From Alistipes sp. (GTDB lineage Bacteria > Bacteroidota > Bacteroidia > Bacteroidales > Rikenellaceae), in assembly GCA_031285405.1 (NCBI GenBank), contig JAITWH010000044.1, positions 117,981-181,980 on the forward strand: a stretch of DNA of 64,000 nt. The letters are read 5' to 3'. The notes beneath the pieces were generated by a model. It worked only from the letters and a program-made list of their open reading frames with translations, had not been told where the DNA came from and did not search any database. Below are positions 49,799 through 59,171 of this stretch, piece after piece. Within the stretch, counting starts at the first letter, position 1, and every line of letters starts with the position of its first letter. The position numbers were made by a program, and so were the translations under genes.

Positions 49799-51055
49799 AT
49801 GGATAAGTTAATAACCCCCGGAGCCACAGAGGGAGAGGTAGATCCCCCGAGTTCCAAAAGTTACGCCCAGCGCGCCATCGCCGCCGCCCTCCTCACTAAC
49901 GACGTCTCCTCCCTACGAGGCATGGAGATGTGCGACGACACCACCGCGGCACTGAGAGTGATCCAATCCTTGGGCGCGCAGGTCTCCCAAACCGCCCCCG
50001 GAACCTACATCATCCAAGGAGGCCTGAACCCCCAAAGCAACACCTTAGACATCGGAGAATCCGGCCTCTCCACCCGCCTGTTCACCCCGATAGCCGCGCT
50101 ATGCACCACGCCGGTCACGATCACGGGCCACGGAACGATCCTGAAACGCCCCATGAGCATGATGCTCGCCCCCTTGCGAGCCTTGGGCGTCAGGGTAGAG
50201 GCACAAGACAACGCCTGCCTACCCATAACGGTGCAAGGCCCGATAACCGGAGGCGAAGTAGAGATCGACGGCAGCATCTCCTCTCAATTTCTGACGGGCC
50301 TGCTGATGGCGCTGCCTCTCGCGGCGCGCGACACGACGATCAAGGTCGTCGGCCTGCGAAGCATACCTTATATAGACATGACGCTCGACACGATGGCTCG
50401 TTTCGGCATCGACGTCGACCACCGCAGCTACGAGGAGTTCTACATCCCGGGCGGCCAACGCTACACCCCCACCGAGATGACAATCGAGGGCGACTGGAGC
50501 GCCGCCTCATGCCTGTTGGTCGCGGGAGCCACTTCCGGTTCCGTGACGGTGCGCAACCTCAACCACGCCTCGCTGCAGGCCGACGTCCGCATCATCGAGG
50601 CGTTGTCGCGCGCGGGCGCCCGCATCGAACAGCGTCCGGGCTCGGTCACCGTTTCCCATCGCGAGCTGCGCGCGTTCGAGTTCGACGCCACCGACTGCCC
50701 CGACCTCTTCCCCGCGCTGGCGGCCCTCGCGGCGTCGTGCGAGGGCACTTCGACCATCGTCGGCACCAACCGCCTGACCCACAAGGAGAGCGACCGCGCC
50801 GCCGCAATTCGCTCCGAGTACGGGCGCTTGGGCATCGCGGTCGACCTCGCGCAGGAGAACGTAATGAGCATCTCGGGAGGCCCGATCACAGGAGGAGTCA
50901 CAGTCGACAGCCACGGAGATCACAGGATGGCAATGTCGTTGGCGGTGGCGGCACTGCGCGCCTCGTCGCCGGTGGTGATCCTCGACGCCGAGTGCGTGTC
51001 TAAATCTTATAGCGACTTCTGGGAAGACTTCGACAAATTGAAAATTGAGAATTGA
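49799..51055 (+). CDS. aroA: 3-phosphoshikimate 1-carboxyvinyltransferase (EPSP synthase)
   Basis: Sixth shikimate-pathway step, joining phosphoenolpyruvate to shikimate 3-phosphate. Seen: 418 residues with PPSSKSYAQRAIAAALL near the N-terminus (Lys20 and Ser21 for substrate), GESGLSTRLFTPI, DGSISSQFLTGLLMALP, THKESDRAAAI and VDSHGDHRMAMSLAVAAL. Length normal. The usual LxxGNAGTxxR loop is replaced by the GESGLSTR form seen in Bacteroidota. The C-terminal residues KLKIEN and the stop come from an AATTGAAAATTGAGAATTGA direct repeat. It is followed by aroC 95 bases later. Confidence 0.95.
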   Translation: MDKLITPGATEGEVDPPSSKSYAQRAIAAALLTNDVSSLRGMEMCDDTTAALRVIQSLGAQVSQTAPGTYIIQGGLNPQSNTLDIGESGLSTRLFTPIAALCTTPVTITGHGTILKRPMSMMLAPLRALGVRVEAQDNACLPITVQGPITGGEVEIDGSISSQFLTGLLMALPLAARDTTIKVVGLRSIPYIDMTLDTMARFGIDVDHRSYEEFYIPGGQRYTPTEMTIEGDWSAASCLLVAGATSGSVTVRNLNHASLQADVRIIEALSRAGARIEQRPGSVTVSHRELRAFEFDATDCPDLFPALAALAASCEGTSTIVGTNRLTHKESDRAAAIRSEYGRLGIAVDLAQENVMSISGGPITGGVTVDSHGDHRMAMSLAVAALRASSPVVILDAECVSKSYSDFWEDFDKLKIEN

Positions 51056-51060
51056 AAATG

Positions 51061-51127
51061 GCCGGAACGCCGGCAGCGGTTTAAGCTACGCAACACCCGT
51101 CATTGCGAGCAAAGCGTAGCAATCCAG
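51061..51127 (+). repeat. AACG hairpin and GTCATTGCGAGC copy between aroA and aroC
   Basis: GCCGGAACGCCGGC (51061-51074) with tail AGCGGTTTAAGCTACGC, then a 29-base GTCATTGCGAGC repeat (51099-51127) that ends 24 bases before the aroC start, so it occupies much of the aroC leader. Confidence 0.8.
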
Positions 51128-51150
51128 GTGGCGAAATAATTTAGGAAAAC

Positions 51151-52137
51151 ATGAATAGTTTTGGTAACAACTTCAGAATCACCATATTCGGCGAATCCCA
51201 TGGAGAGGCGCTGGGCGTTGTCATCGACGGCACCCCGGCAGGCATCCCCCTCTCCGTCGCCGACTTCGAGGCCGACCTCGCACGTCGCCGCAGTTCGGGC
51301 ATGCCGGGCACCACCCCGCGTCGCGAAAGCGACACCCCCGAGATTGTATCCGGCCTCCACAACGGCCACACCACGGGCGCGCCGCTCACAGTGCTGTTCC
51401 GCAACGAGAACACCCGCTCGGGCGACTACTCGCAGTTTGCGCAACACCCCCGCCCCTCGCATGCCGACCTCGTCGCTGCCCGCAAGTTTGGCGGCCACAA
51501 CGACCCGCGAGGCGGAGGACACTTTTCGGGTCGAGTGACTCTGGGATTGGTCGCGGCGGGAGTCGTCGCGAAGAAAATTTTAGGAACCGAAGTGCGTGTC
51601 GCCTCCGAGATAATCGAGATAGGCGGCAGTCGCAACCCCGCTGATTTCGAGGGCATTATCGCCGCAGCCATGCACGACCGCGACTCCGTTGGAGGAGTGA
51701 TAGAGTGCCGCGCGACAGGCGTGCCGGCGGGTCTGGGCGAGCCGTTTTTCGACTCGATCGAGAGCGTCGCGTCGCACCTGCTCTTCTCGATACCGGGCGT
51801 CAAGGGGGTCGAGTTCGGCAGCGGCTTCGAGGGTGCGCGGCGTCGCGGGTCGCAGAACAACGACCCCATCACGGATGCCCTCGGCACCACCGCGACCAAC
51901 AACTCGGGCGGCATCGACGGTGGCATAACCAATGGTAATGAGATAGTTGCGCGCGTGGCGGTGAAACCCACGGCGAGCATCGGCCGCCCGCAACAGACGT
52001 GGAATTTCGCCACCGGCCGCGTCGAGACCCTTGAGATCGGCGGCCGCCACGACGCCTGCATCGCCCTTCGCGCCGCGGTCGTCGTCGAGGCCGCACTCGC
52101 CATCGCGCTTGCAGACGCCGCGCTGCTCCGGCGATAA
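51151..52137 (+). CDS. aroC: Chorismate synthase
   Basis: Last shikimate-pathway step, using reduced FMN to make chorismate. Seen: 328 residues. NSFGNNFRITIFGESHG at the N-terminus, RRSSGMPGTTPRRESDTPEI, RPSHADLVAARKFGGHNDPRGGG-type segment, SGGIDGGITNGNEIV and GRHDACIALRAAVVVEAALAI carry the three family signatures. It is about 30 residues shorter than most, mainly at the C-terminus, which ends soon after the last helix. Its product feeds the chorismate mutase fused to DAHP synthase at 28453. Convergent with pepD. Confidence 0.95.
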   Translation: MNSFGNNFRITIFGESHGEALGVVIDGTPAGIPLSVADFEADLARRRSSGMPGTTPRRESDTPEIVSGLHNGHTTGAPLTVLFRNENTRSGDYSQFAQHPRPSHADLVAARKFGGHNDPRGGGHFSGRVTLGLVAAGVVAKKILGTEVRVASEIIEIGGSRNPADFEGIIAAAMHDRDSVGGVIECRATGVPAGLGEPFFDSIESVASHLLFSIPGVKGVEFGSGFEGARRRGSQNNDPITDALGTTATNNSGGIDGGITNGNEIVARVAVKPTASIGRPQQTWNFATGRVETLEIGGRHDACIALRAAVVVEAALAIALADAALLRR

Positions 52138-52166
52138 ATTTCGCTGCGGCGAGGCCTCAAAAAGCT

Positions 52167-52206
52167 ATAACTAAAAGTTTAGTTATATAACTAAGTTTTT
52201 AGTTAT
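52167..52206. repeat. Palindrome doublet supplying the pepD stop
   Basis: Two adjoining ATAACTAANNNNTTAGTTAT palindromes (52167-52186 and 52187-52206) between convergent aroC and pepD. The pepD stop TAA (52203-52205) lies at the same place in the second palindrome as the pheA stop does in the doublet at 32243-32282. Confidence 0.8.
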
Positions 52207-53642
52207 ATCGTCCGAACCACCTCAAGAAGCAGCCGCCAGGCCCTGTCGACGGTTGCGATTTCGATCCGTTCGTCGGGCGAGTGCGCGCCGAGGATCGTTG
52301 GGCCGGTCGAGATCATCTCAAGGTGCGGATATTTTTCGAGGAACAGCCCACACTCCAACCCTGCGTGTATCGCACGCACCTTCACGGGGCGGTCGAACAG
52401 CTTCAGATAGGCTTTTTCGGCCAGCTCCAACAGCCGCGACGACGGGTCGGGCGCCCACCCGGGATAGCCGTCGGAGTGCTCGACCCGCGCACCGGCAAGC
52501 GCAAAAACCGCCTCCACAGCCTCCGCCGCCGCCCATTTTGCACTCTCCACCGAGCTGCGTTGCGAGGTGGTCACAACAATCTGTCCATCCACCATCTTCA
52601 CCGACGCAAGATTCGTCGAAGTTTCAACAAGCCCGGGCATAGCAAAACTCATAGCCTGAGGCCCATTAGGCACCCCGAGCAACGCGAGCATAAGTCGCCG
52701 AACAGTCTGAGCATCAATAACTTCATCGACAGCCGAAGCCTCGACAAGAGAGACCGAAACCCCCGAATCGGAGTGAGCCAACTCGGCACGAACGTCGGCG
52801 TCGAACCTCTCGACCCAAGCCACAAACTCCGCCTCGCACTCTTCAGGGACAGCCACCACAGCCCGCGCCTCGCGAGGAATGGCATTGCGAACATTGCCGC
52901 CATCGATAGTCGCAAGCCGCAATCCCTCTGACAACCAGCCCGATATAGCACGCGAGAGTATGCGATTGGAGTTGCCGCGCCCCTTCTCGATATCGTCGCC
53001 GCTATGGCCGCCCAACAGCCCCGACACCGCAATCTCAAAAAACCGACACCCCTCCGGCGCAGGCTCCAAAACGTAATCAAAAAACGCCAGCGTGTCTACA
53101 CCCCCCGCGCAACCGATAAACACCTCGCCCTCGTCCTCGGAGTCGAGGTTGATCAGATAACTCCCTGATATCATGTCTGTTCCGAGACCGAACGCCCCCG
53201 TCAACCCCGTCTCCTCGTCGACGGTAAAGAGCGCCTCCAGCGCGGGATGCGGAGCGGCGGGGTCGATGAGCAGCGCCAGGGCCATCGCCATGCCCACCCC
53301 GTTGTCGGCCCCGAGGGTCGTGCCTCGCGCCCGAACCCAACCGTCCGGCGTGACATAAGTCTCGATAGGGTCGCGATCGAAATCGAACCCGAGACCCGAG
53401 TTGCACTCACACACCATGTCGACATGATTCTGAAGAATCACCGCAGGCCGATCCTCCATGCCGCGGGTGGCGGGAGCCAAAATCACAACGTTGCCGATCG
53501 CGTCGCGGCGATACGTCAGCCCATGCGCAACAGCGAAATCAACAAGCCACTCAACGATGCGCCCCTCGCGTTTCGACGGACGTGGCACACGCGTAATCTC
53601 GTCGAATATGCTCCAGACGGCGCGAGGTTCAAGGTTTTTCAT
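52203..53642 (-). CDS. pepD: Aminoacyl-histidine dipeptidase (M20), copy 2
   Basis: Zinc dipeptidase splitting Xaa-His and other dipeptides. Seen: 479 residues. Metal ligands in QNHVDMVCE (His, about residue 80), LGADNGVGMA (Asp, about 115), DEETGLTGAFG (catalytic Glu, about 145), NLDSEDEGE (Asp) and HAGLECGLF (His, about 430). A lid domain (about 205-390) is intact. Its start overlaps the dsbD stop by four bases, and the family member at 55663 is the first gene of the same operon. Its TAA is supplied by the palindrome doublet. Confidence 0.93.
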   Translation of the reverse strand: MKNLEPRAVWSIFDEITRVPRPSKREGRIVEWLVDFAVAHGLTYRRDAIGNVVILAPATRGMEDRPAVILQNHVDMVCECNSGLGFDFDRDPIETYVTPDGWVRARGTTLGADNGVGMAMALALLIDPAAPHPALEALFTVDEETGLTGAFGLGTDMISGSYLINLDSEDEGEVFIGCAGGVDTLAFFDYVLEPAPEGCRFFEIAVSGLLGGHSGDDIEKGRGNSNRILSRAISGWLSEGLRLATIDGGNVRNAIPREARAVVAVPEECEAEFVAWVERFDADVRAELAHSDSGVSVSLVEASAVDEVIDAQTVRRLMLALLGVPNGPQAMSFAMPGLVETSTNLASVKMVDGQIVVTTSQRSSVESAKWAAAEAVEAVFALAGARVEHSDGYPGWAPDPSSRLLELAEKAYLKLFDRPVKVRAIHAGLECGLFLEKYPHLEMISTGPTILGAHSPDERIEIATVDRAWRLLLEVVRTI

Positions 53643-55666
53643 CTCAGGACGCTCTGTAAAAAGGTGATGTATTTATCGACATCGAGGTCGTAGCCGTAGA
53701 CGGGAGCTAACTGCCCTCCGTCGCCATCCAACAACAGATAGGCCGGCTGAGCGCTAACCCCGTAGCGACTGCCGACAATGTAGGAGTTCTTGCGACCGAT
53801 GGTCTTCAGCACCCGCCCCTCGGGGGTGGTGAGCCACTCGGCCTCGGGCAGCTGCGTGCGGTCGTCGGAGTAGAGGGCGATCACGACATACTCCTCGCGC
53901 AGAATCTGCTGCACCCGCGGGTCGACCCACACCCTCGCCTCCATCTCGCGACAGTTGACGCAGCCGTGGCCCGTGAAGTCGAGGAACACCGGTTTGCCCT
54001 GCTCGCGTGCGGCGGCCAGCCCCTGTTCAAAGTCGAAGTAGCCCGCCATTCCGTGCGGCAGGTGCAGGATGTCGGAGTATTTTATTTCCTGTTGCGGCTC
54101 GTTTACAGTAATCGAAAAAAAATCGCCGCGGCCGTTGCCGCCGCCCGAAACAAAGTCTTGAGAGGAGATCGGAGGCAGATAACCCGAAAGAGCCTTGAGA
54201 GGCGCCCCCCACATGCCTGGCACCAACCACACCACAAACGAGAACACCACGATCGCCAGCCCCAGCCGCCCGACGCCGACGTGCTCGACAGGCGAGTCGT
54301 ACCGGAAGCGAATTTTGCCCAACAGATAGAGCCCCAACAAGCTGAACACCACAATCCAGATTGCCAGATAGATGTCTCTGTCGAGCAACCCCCAGTGATA
54401 TGTCTGGTCGGCGACGCTCAGGAACTTCAGCCCCAGCGCAATCTCGATCAGCCCCAAAATCACCTTCACCGAGTTGAGCCAGCCGCCGCTCTGAGGCAGC
54501 CGATCCATGATGCGCGGAAAGAACGCAAAGAACGTGAACGGCAGCGCAAACACAAACGAGAACAACAGCATAGTGGCGATGGGTCGCCAAAACTCACCCT
54601 GCGCCGACTGCACCAACGCGCCGCCAACGATGGGCAACGTACACGAAAACGACACCAACACAAGGGTCAGCGCCAAAAAGAATACACCCACGAGCCCCCC
54701 TCGTTCCGCCCCGCGGTCGGAGCGATTGACGAGTCGGCTCGGCATGCGAATCTCGAACGCCCCCAACAGCGACGCCGCGAAGAGCATGAAGACCAGAAAA
54801 AATATCACATTGGGAACCCAGTGAGTCGCCAGCCAGTTAAATATGTCGGCCGTCAGGGTCGCCCCTCCGCCGAACCGCGCCGCGAGGATCAGCACCGCAA
54901 CCGGCAGCGTGAAGATCGACACGATGAAGAGGCCGAACATCAGCGCCTTAGCTCGCGCCCGCGCCGGATTTTGGGCATCCTTCAGAAAGAACGACACCGT
55001 CATAGGAATCATCGGAAAGACACACGGAGTGCCCAACGCAAAGAGCGCACTCACCACCGCCAACACGATCATCGACCAGAGGCCGGCCGTGGGTTGCTGA
55101 CCCGCTCCCGATTGCCCCTCCTCGGCGGATTGCCCCCCCGATTGCAGCGGAACAACCTCAATAACAGGCGGTTGCTGAGTCGCGGCAGCCTGCCCCAAGG
55201 CCCCAACAGCAACACTAAACTCCCAAACCCCGCGAATGCACCCCACCTCGTCGCGACAGATCTGATACTCCACCTCGCCGGCCAACAGCGCCGGGCCGGA
55301 ACCCGTGACGCGCACCCGTTGACCGAAGCGCCCGGAGAGCTCAAAGTACCCCGTCTCGAAACCGAACACCGCGTCGAACTTATGCGTCGGAGCGCCCACC
55401 TCAAAGGGTTCGCCCACGAGCTCCAATCCGCTCGACGCGCCGAAGTCGAAGCCCGTCGCAAGCGACGGAATGGAGTAGGGCCCCAGGTCGTAGATGTGCC
55501 ACTGCGGAGTGACCTGCGCCTCGAAAATCACGTCGTACAGCAGCGCCTCGGCCTCCTCGACAGGTGTAGCCACGGCGCTCCAAGTCGCCGAACCCTCGTC
55601 GGGCATCTGCGCGCGGGCCACAACAGCCGCCACAAGCAGCGTCGCTAAAAGTATCAGGTATCTCAC
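53639..55666 (-). CDS. dsbD: DsbD-type thiol:disulfide interchange protein with repeat insertion
   Basis: Transfers reducing power from cytoplasmic thioredoxin across the inner membrane. Seen: 675 residues. Signal peptide, N-terminal DsbDalpha-like domain (about 20-170), about eight membrane segments (about 200-500) with GTPCVFPMIPMTVSFF and SFSCTLPIVGGALV carrying the transmembrane cysteines, and a C-terminal thioredoxin domain with GHGCVNCREME (about 580). Between the last membrane segment and the thioredoxin domain an AACG-hairpin element is translated as G-G-G-N-G-R-G-D-F-F. The neighbours in the overlapping operon are two pepD paralogues. Confidence 0.92.
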   Translation of the reverse strand: MRYLILLATLLVAAVVARAQMPDEGSATWSAVATPVEEAEALLYDVIFEAQVTPQWHIYDLGPYSIPSLATGFDFGASSGLELVGEPFEVGAPTHKFDAVFGFETGYFELSGRFGQRVRVTGSGPALLAGEVEYQICRDEVGCIRGVWEFSVAVGALGQAAATQQPPVIEVVPLQSGGQSAEEGQSGAGQQPTAGLWSMIVLAVVSALFALGTPCVFPMIPMTVSFFLKDAQNPARARAKALMFGLFIVSIFTLPVAVLILAARFGGGATLTADIFNWLATHWVPNVIFFLVFMLFAASLLGAFEIRMPSRLVNRSDRGAERGGLVGVFFLALTLVLVSFSCTLPIVGGALVQSAQGEFWRPIATMLLFSFVFALPFTFFAFFPRIMDRLPQSGGWLNSVKVILGLIEIALGLKFLSVADQTYHWGLLDRDIYLAIWIVVFSLLGLYLLGKIRFRYDSPVEHVGVGRLGLAIVVFSFVVWLVPGMWGAPLKALSGYLPPISSQDFVSGGGNGRGDFFSITVNEPQQEIKYSDILHLPHGMAGYFDFEQGLAAAREQGKPVFLDFTGHGCVNCREMEARVWVDPRVQQILREEYVVIALYSDDRTQLPEAEWLTTPEGRVLKTIGRKNSYIVGSRYGVSAQPAYLLLDGDGGQLAPVYGYDLDVDKYITFLQSVLR
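54128..54141 (-). repeat. AACG hairpin inside dsbD
   Basis: On the minus strand GCGGCAACGGCCGC followed by GGCGATTTTTTT, the same stem type as copies at 8435, 29786, 31974, 39417 and 59981. It is read in frame within the linker before the thioredoxin domain. Confidence 0.8.
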
Positions 55667-57132
55667 TTGGAAGGCACGTGTTCAAGAGCATGTACAAGAA
55701 ACCGCCAAAACCGCTCCACCGAAGCGATGTAGACCTCCTCGTCGGGCGAGTGCGGAAAGCGAATCGTCGGGCCGCACGATATCATGTCCAACCGCGGATA
55801 CACGCCGCCGATGATGCCGCACTCCAACCCCGCGTGAACGGCGGTGACCTCGGGCCGCTCGCCGAAGAGCGTTTCGTAACCCGCCGCCATAGTCTTGAGA
55901 ATCGGCGACGACATGTTGGGATTCCAGCCGTCATAGCTGCCCGTCAACTCGCACTCCGCACCCACAAGGCCGCACAGCGCCGCGATGCGTTCGCACACCA
56001 ACTCCTTCTCCGAACGCAGCGACGAGCGCACCAGCGCGTGCATCTTGACGGCCCCACCGTCGGAGGCCACGCGCGCAAAGTTACTCGAAGTCTGCACCAA
56101 CCCGGGCATCGAGGTCGACATCTTCACCACCCCGTCGGGCACGATCAGCACAAGGTCGACAAGGTTCAGGGCAGTGACGGCAGGTATAATCTCTGTCGGG
56201 TAAGCCGCCGGAGCGGCAGTGATGGATATCCCCTCCTCGATATCTTTAAACTCCTCTCTCGACAGAGCCTCCATCCGCGCCACCTCCTCGACAAGCGCGG
56301 CGTAGCGATCGGCGGGAACGAGCAGCACCGCCCGAGCCTCACGAGGAATCGCATTGCGCAACCCGCCGCCGTCGATGCTCGCCAACTGCGCACCGGCCAC
56401 AAGATGCGGACGCAACGTGCGGGCAATGAGCTTATTGGCGTTGGCCCGCTGCATAATGATCTCGATGCCCGAGTGGCCCCCCTTCAGCCCCTTCACCACA
56501 ATCTCGACCGCCTTGAGCCCCTGCGGCGCGGCGGCGGCGACGTAGGGCAGCGAGATGTTGGCATCGGTGCCGCCGGCGCAACCCGTACACAGCTCGTGGC
56601 CACGCTCGGAGTCGAGGTTCACAAGAATATCGCCCTGCAACAGCCCCGCCTCAAGACCGAACGCCCCCACCATGCCCGTCTCCTCGGTGGCGGTGAAGAG
56701 CATCTCCAACGGCCCGTGTTTCAGCTCCTTAGAGGCAAGAATCGAGAGCATCGCCGCCACCCCGATGCCGTTGTCGGCCCCCAGGGTCGTGCCGCGCGCC
56801 TTCACCCGCTCGCCATCTATGTAAGGCTCGATGGGATCTTTCGTGAAGTCGAACTTCTCGCCGGCGGCGTTCAACCGGTCGCCGTTAGCCTGCGGCACCA
56901 TGTCCAGATGGGCCTGCAACACAATGCCCTTGCGCCCCTCCATACCCGCGGTGGCGGGTTTGCGCACAATGACATTGTCGGCACCATCTACCGTGTAGTC
57001 GAGGCCGAGCCCCTCGGCAAAGTCGACGACATACTTCCGAATCGCCACCTCGTGGTGCGACGGATGTGGAATCTGGCAAATCTCCGCAAATCGTGCCCAA
57101 AGGGCGGCGGGCTTCAACTCTGTAATCTTCAT
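55663..57132 (-). CDS. pepD: Aminoacyl-histidine dipeptidase (M20), copy 1
   Basis: Paralogue of the gene at 52203. Seen: 489 residues with the same ligands: AHLDMVPQ (His), LGADNGIGVA (Asp), ATEETGMVGAFGLE (Glu), NLDSERGHE (Asp), HAGLECGIIG (His), plus GLKGGHSGIEI in the lid domain. It begins the pepD-dsbD-pepD operon; its stop overlaps the dsbD ATG by four bases. The two copies differ throughout, so the duplication is old. Promoter not identified; an AACG repeat lies just upstream. Confidence 0.94.
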   Translation of the reverse strand: MKITELKPAALWARFAEICQIPHPSHHEVAIRKYVVDFAEGLGLDYTVDGADNVIVRKPATAGMEGRKGIVLQAHLDMVPQANGDRLNAAGEKFDFTKDPIEPYIDGERVKARGTTLGADNGIGVAAMLSILASKELKHGPLEMLFTATEETGMVGAFGLEAGLLQGDILVNLDSERGHELCTGCAGGTDANISLPYVAAAAPQGLKAVEIVVKGLKGGHSGIEIIMQRANANKLIARTLRPHLVAGAQLASIDGGGLRNAIPREARAVLLVPADRYAALVEEVARMEALSREEFKDIEEGISITAAPAAYPTEIIPAVTALNLVDLVLIVPDGVVKMSTSMPGLVQTSSNFARVASDGGAVKMHALVRSSLRSEKELVCERIAALCGLVGAECELTGSYDGWNPNMSSPILKTMAAGYETLFGERPEVTAVHAGLECGIIGGVYPRLDMISCGPTIRFPHSPDEEVYIASVERFWRFLVHALEHVPSK

Positions 57133-57142
57133 GTCAATTAAG

Positions 57143-57180
57143 GCCGGAACGCCGGCAGCGATTTATTTTTGCGTAGCTTA
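57143..57180 (+). repeat. AACG hairpin with full tail
   Basis: GCCGGAACGCCGGC (57143-57156) then AGCGATTTATTTTTGCGTAGCT, ten bases upstream of the pepD start codon and in the 3' end region of purC. Confidence 0.8.
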
Positions 57181-57183
57181 TTT

Positions 57184-58134
57184 TTATCTAAGTCTGGATA
57201 TCATATTTTTAATGTTCCCCTCCAGCTGCTCCATCCGATCGGGAGAGTCGGCGGGATGAAACTTCTCGCCGGTGATGTTCTCATAGAGCTCGATGTAACG
57301 TTCGCTGATGTCGGCCACGATATCGTCCGTCATCTCGGGCACCCGCTCGCCGTCGCGCCCCTGAAAACCGTTGTCCATGAGCCACTCGCGCACAAACTCC
57401 TTCGACAACTGCCGCTGGGGCAGCCCCACCTCGAAACGTTCGGCGTAGCCGTCGGCGTAGAAGTATCGCGACGAGTCGGGCGTGTGAATCTCGTCGATCA
57501 GCGTGATCTCGCCGTCGCGACTGCCGAACTCATACTTTGTGTCCACGAGAATCAGTCCGCGCTGCGCCGCCATCTCGCTGCCACGCGCAAAGAGCGCCAA
57601 CGCGTATCGTTCCAACGTCTCGTAATCCTCCTTCGAGACCAACCCGCTTGAGATAATCTCCTCCCGCGAGATGTTCTGGTCATGCGCGCCGATCTCCGCC
57701 TTGGTCGTCGGGGTGACGATTGGGTTCTCAAACCGCTGATGTTCCCGCATACCGTCGGGCAGAGGCACACCGCAGATCTCCCTCGCCCCCGCCTTGTAGT
57801 CGCGCCACGAGCTGCCCGTGAGGTATGCCCGCACAATCATCTCGACCGGAAATGTCTCGCAACGATACCCCACGGTGACCATCGGGTCGGGCGATGCGAT
57901 CTTCCAGTTGGGGCAGATGTCCGCCGTGGCGTCCAGAAACTTGGCCGCAATCTGGTTCAGCACCTGACCCTTGTACGGAATGCCGCGAGGCAACACGACG
58001 TCGAACGCCGAGATGCGGTCGGTCACGACCATCGCAAGGAACCGGCCGTCGATGTCATACACATCCCGCACCTTGCCAACATAGAGGCTGCGCTGCCCCT
58101 CGAACTTGAAATCTGTCTTTGTAATAGCTTCCAT
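57184..58134 (-). CDS. purC: SAICAR synthetase
   Basis: Joins aspartate to CAIR in purine synthesis using ATP. Seen: 316 residues, the longer eukaryote/Bacteroidota form. [14 protein letters not shown] is the nucleotide-binding start, followed by [52 protein letters not shown] (metal Asp and Glu) and [12 protein letters not shown]. All key residues are present. It follows phoH on the same strand by 48 bases, with an AACG element in the gap. Confidence 0.96.
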   Translation of the reverse strand: MEAITKTDFKFEGQRSLYVGKVRDVYDIDGRFLAMVVTDRISAFDVVLPRGIPYKGQVLNQIAAKFLDATADICPNWKIASPDPMVTVGYRCETFPVEMIVRAYLTGSSWRDYKAGAREICGVPLPDGMREHQRFENPIVTPTTKAEIGAHDQNISREEIISSGLVSKEDYETLERYALALFARGSEMAAQRGLILVDTKYEFGSRDGEITLIDEIHTPDSSRYFYADGYAERFEVGLPQRQLSKEFVREWLMDNGFQGRDGERVPEMTDDIVADISERYIELYENITGEKFHPADSPDRMEQLEGNIKNMISRLR

Positions 58135-58182
58135 CTGCTTATATCACTTTTTTACACTCCAATCTGTAAAATACGTTCCTGT

Positions 58183-59163
58183 TTAATCGCCGTCGGCGTT
58201 CCGACTAAACGCTTTAACTATCTCTTTAACAAGCCTATGTCGAATTATATCCTCATTGTCGAAGTTAACAATCGCGATGCCCTTCACCTCCGCCAGCAAC
58301 CCGAGCGCCCGCGAGAGCCCCGAGTCCGCCGCGCGCGGCAGGTCGATCTGCGTGAGGTCGCCCGTCACGATGAACCTCGCGCTGGGCCCCATTCGCGTCA
58401 AAAACATCTTGATCTGCGACAGGGTGGTGTTCTGCGCCTCGTCCAAAATCACAAACGCGTTGTCCAGCGTGCGCCCCCTCATAAATGCCAGCGGGGCGAT
58501 CTGCACCGTCCCCTCCTCGATATATTTCGCCAACTGCGCCCCGGGCATCATGTCGCCCAGCGCGTCGTACAGCGGCTGGAGGTATGGGTCGAGTTTCTCC
58601 TTCATGTCGCCCGGCAGAAACCCGAGTTTTTCACCCGCCTCGACCGCCGGACGGGTCAGGATTATGCGCCTCACCTGCTTCTCCTTGAGCGCCCTCACAG
58701 CCAGCGCGATCGCCGTATAAGTCTTACCGCTACCTGCGGGGCCGATTGCGAACATCAGGTCGTTGTCTGCGGCGCGGTCGACCAACCGCTTCTGATTCCG
58801 ACTCTTGGCACGAATCACATTGCCCCCCGCCCCAAACAGAATCACATCGTCGCCCGAAGCCGGAGACGCCGCTATTCCGCCCACATCGCCGCCGCCGCCA
58901 GCCTGGGAGCACGCCGAACCAAACGCCTGCCGCACCACTTCACGCGAAATATGGTGATACTTACCAAAGTAGTCGACCAGACTGCGCAACCGCCGCTCAA
59001 AACGCTCGACCTCGCCCTGGTCTCCCAGCACCTTGATCACCGAGCCGCGCGCAATCACCTTGACCTTTGGCGACAGCGCAATCATCTCGTCCAAATTCGC
59101 ACCGCCCGGGCCATAAAACTCTCTCGGGTCGACGTCGACAAGCGGAATCTCTTTCTCTAACAT
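58183..59163 (-). CDS. PhoH family ATPase
   Basis: PhoH-type P-loop protein; relatives are RNA helicase or ribosome-associated ATPases, with the exact role unsettled. Seen: 326 residues from ATG at 59163. Walker A GPAGSGKTYTAIALAV (about residues 145-160), RPAVEAGEKLGFLPGD, FVILDEAQNTTLSQIKMFL (Walker B) and IVTGDLTQIDLP are intact. A KH-like region precedes the P-loop. A glycine-rich linker sits near residue 100. The last codons (S-R-N-A-D-G-D-stop) are those of the AACG element at 58192-58205, so the repeat supplies the C-terminus. Confidence 0.93.
   Translation of the reverse strand: MLEKEIPLVDVDPREFYGPGGANLDEMIALSPKVKVIARGSVIKVLGDQGEVERFERRLRSLVDYFGKYHHISREVVRQAFGSACSQAGGGGDVGGIAASPASGDDVILFGAGGNVIRAKSRNQKRLVDRAADNDLMFAIGPAGSGKTYTAIALAVRALKEKQVRRIILTRPAVEAGEKLGFLPGDMKEKLDPYLQPLYDALGDMMPGAQLAKYIEEGTVQIAPLAFMRGRTLDNAFVILDEAQNTTLSQIKMFLTRMGPSARFIVTGDLTQIDLPRAADSGLSRALGLLAEVKGIAIVNFDNEDIIRHRLVKEIVKAFSRNADGD
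58192..58205 (-). repeat. AACG hairpin forming the phoH stop region
   Basis: GTCGGAACGCCGAC followed by GGCGATTAA on the minus strand; the final TAA is the phoH stop. The stem version GTCGG/CCGAC is shared only with the copy at 60177-60190. Confidence 0.8.
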
Positions 59164-59171
59164 CCGCCGCT

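Noticed and set aside
53966..55648. 560-codon frame opposite dsbD
   Set aside because: Shadow frame; dsbD on the other strand has signal peptide, membrane segments and thioredoxin motif.
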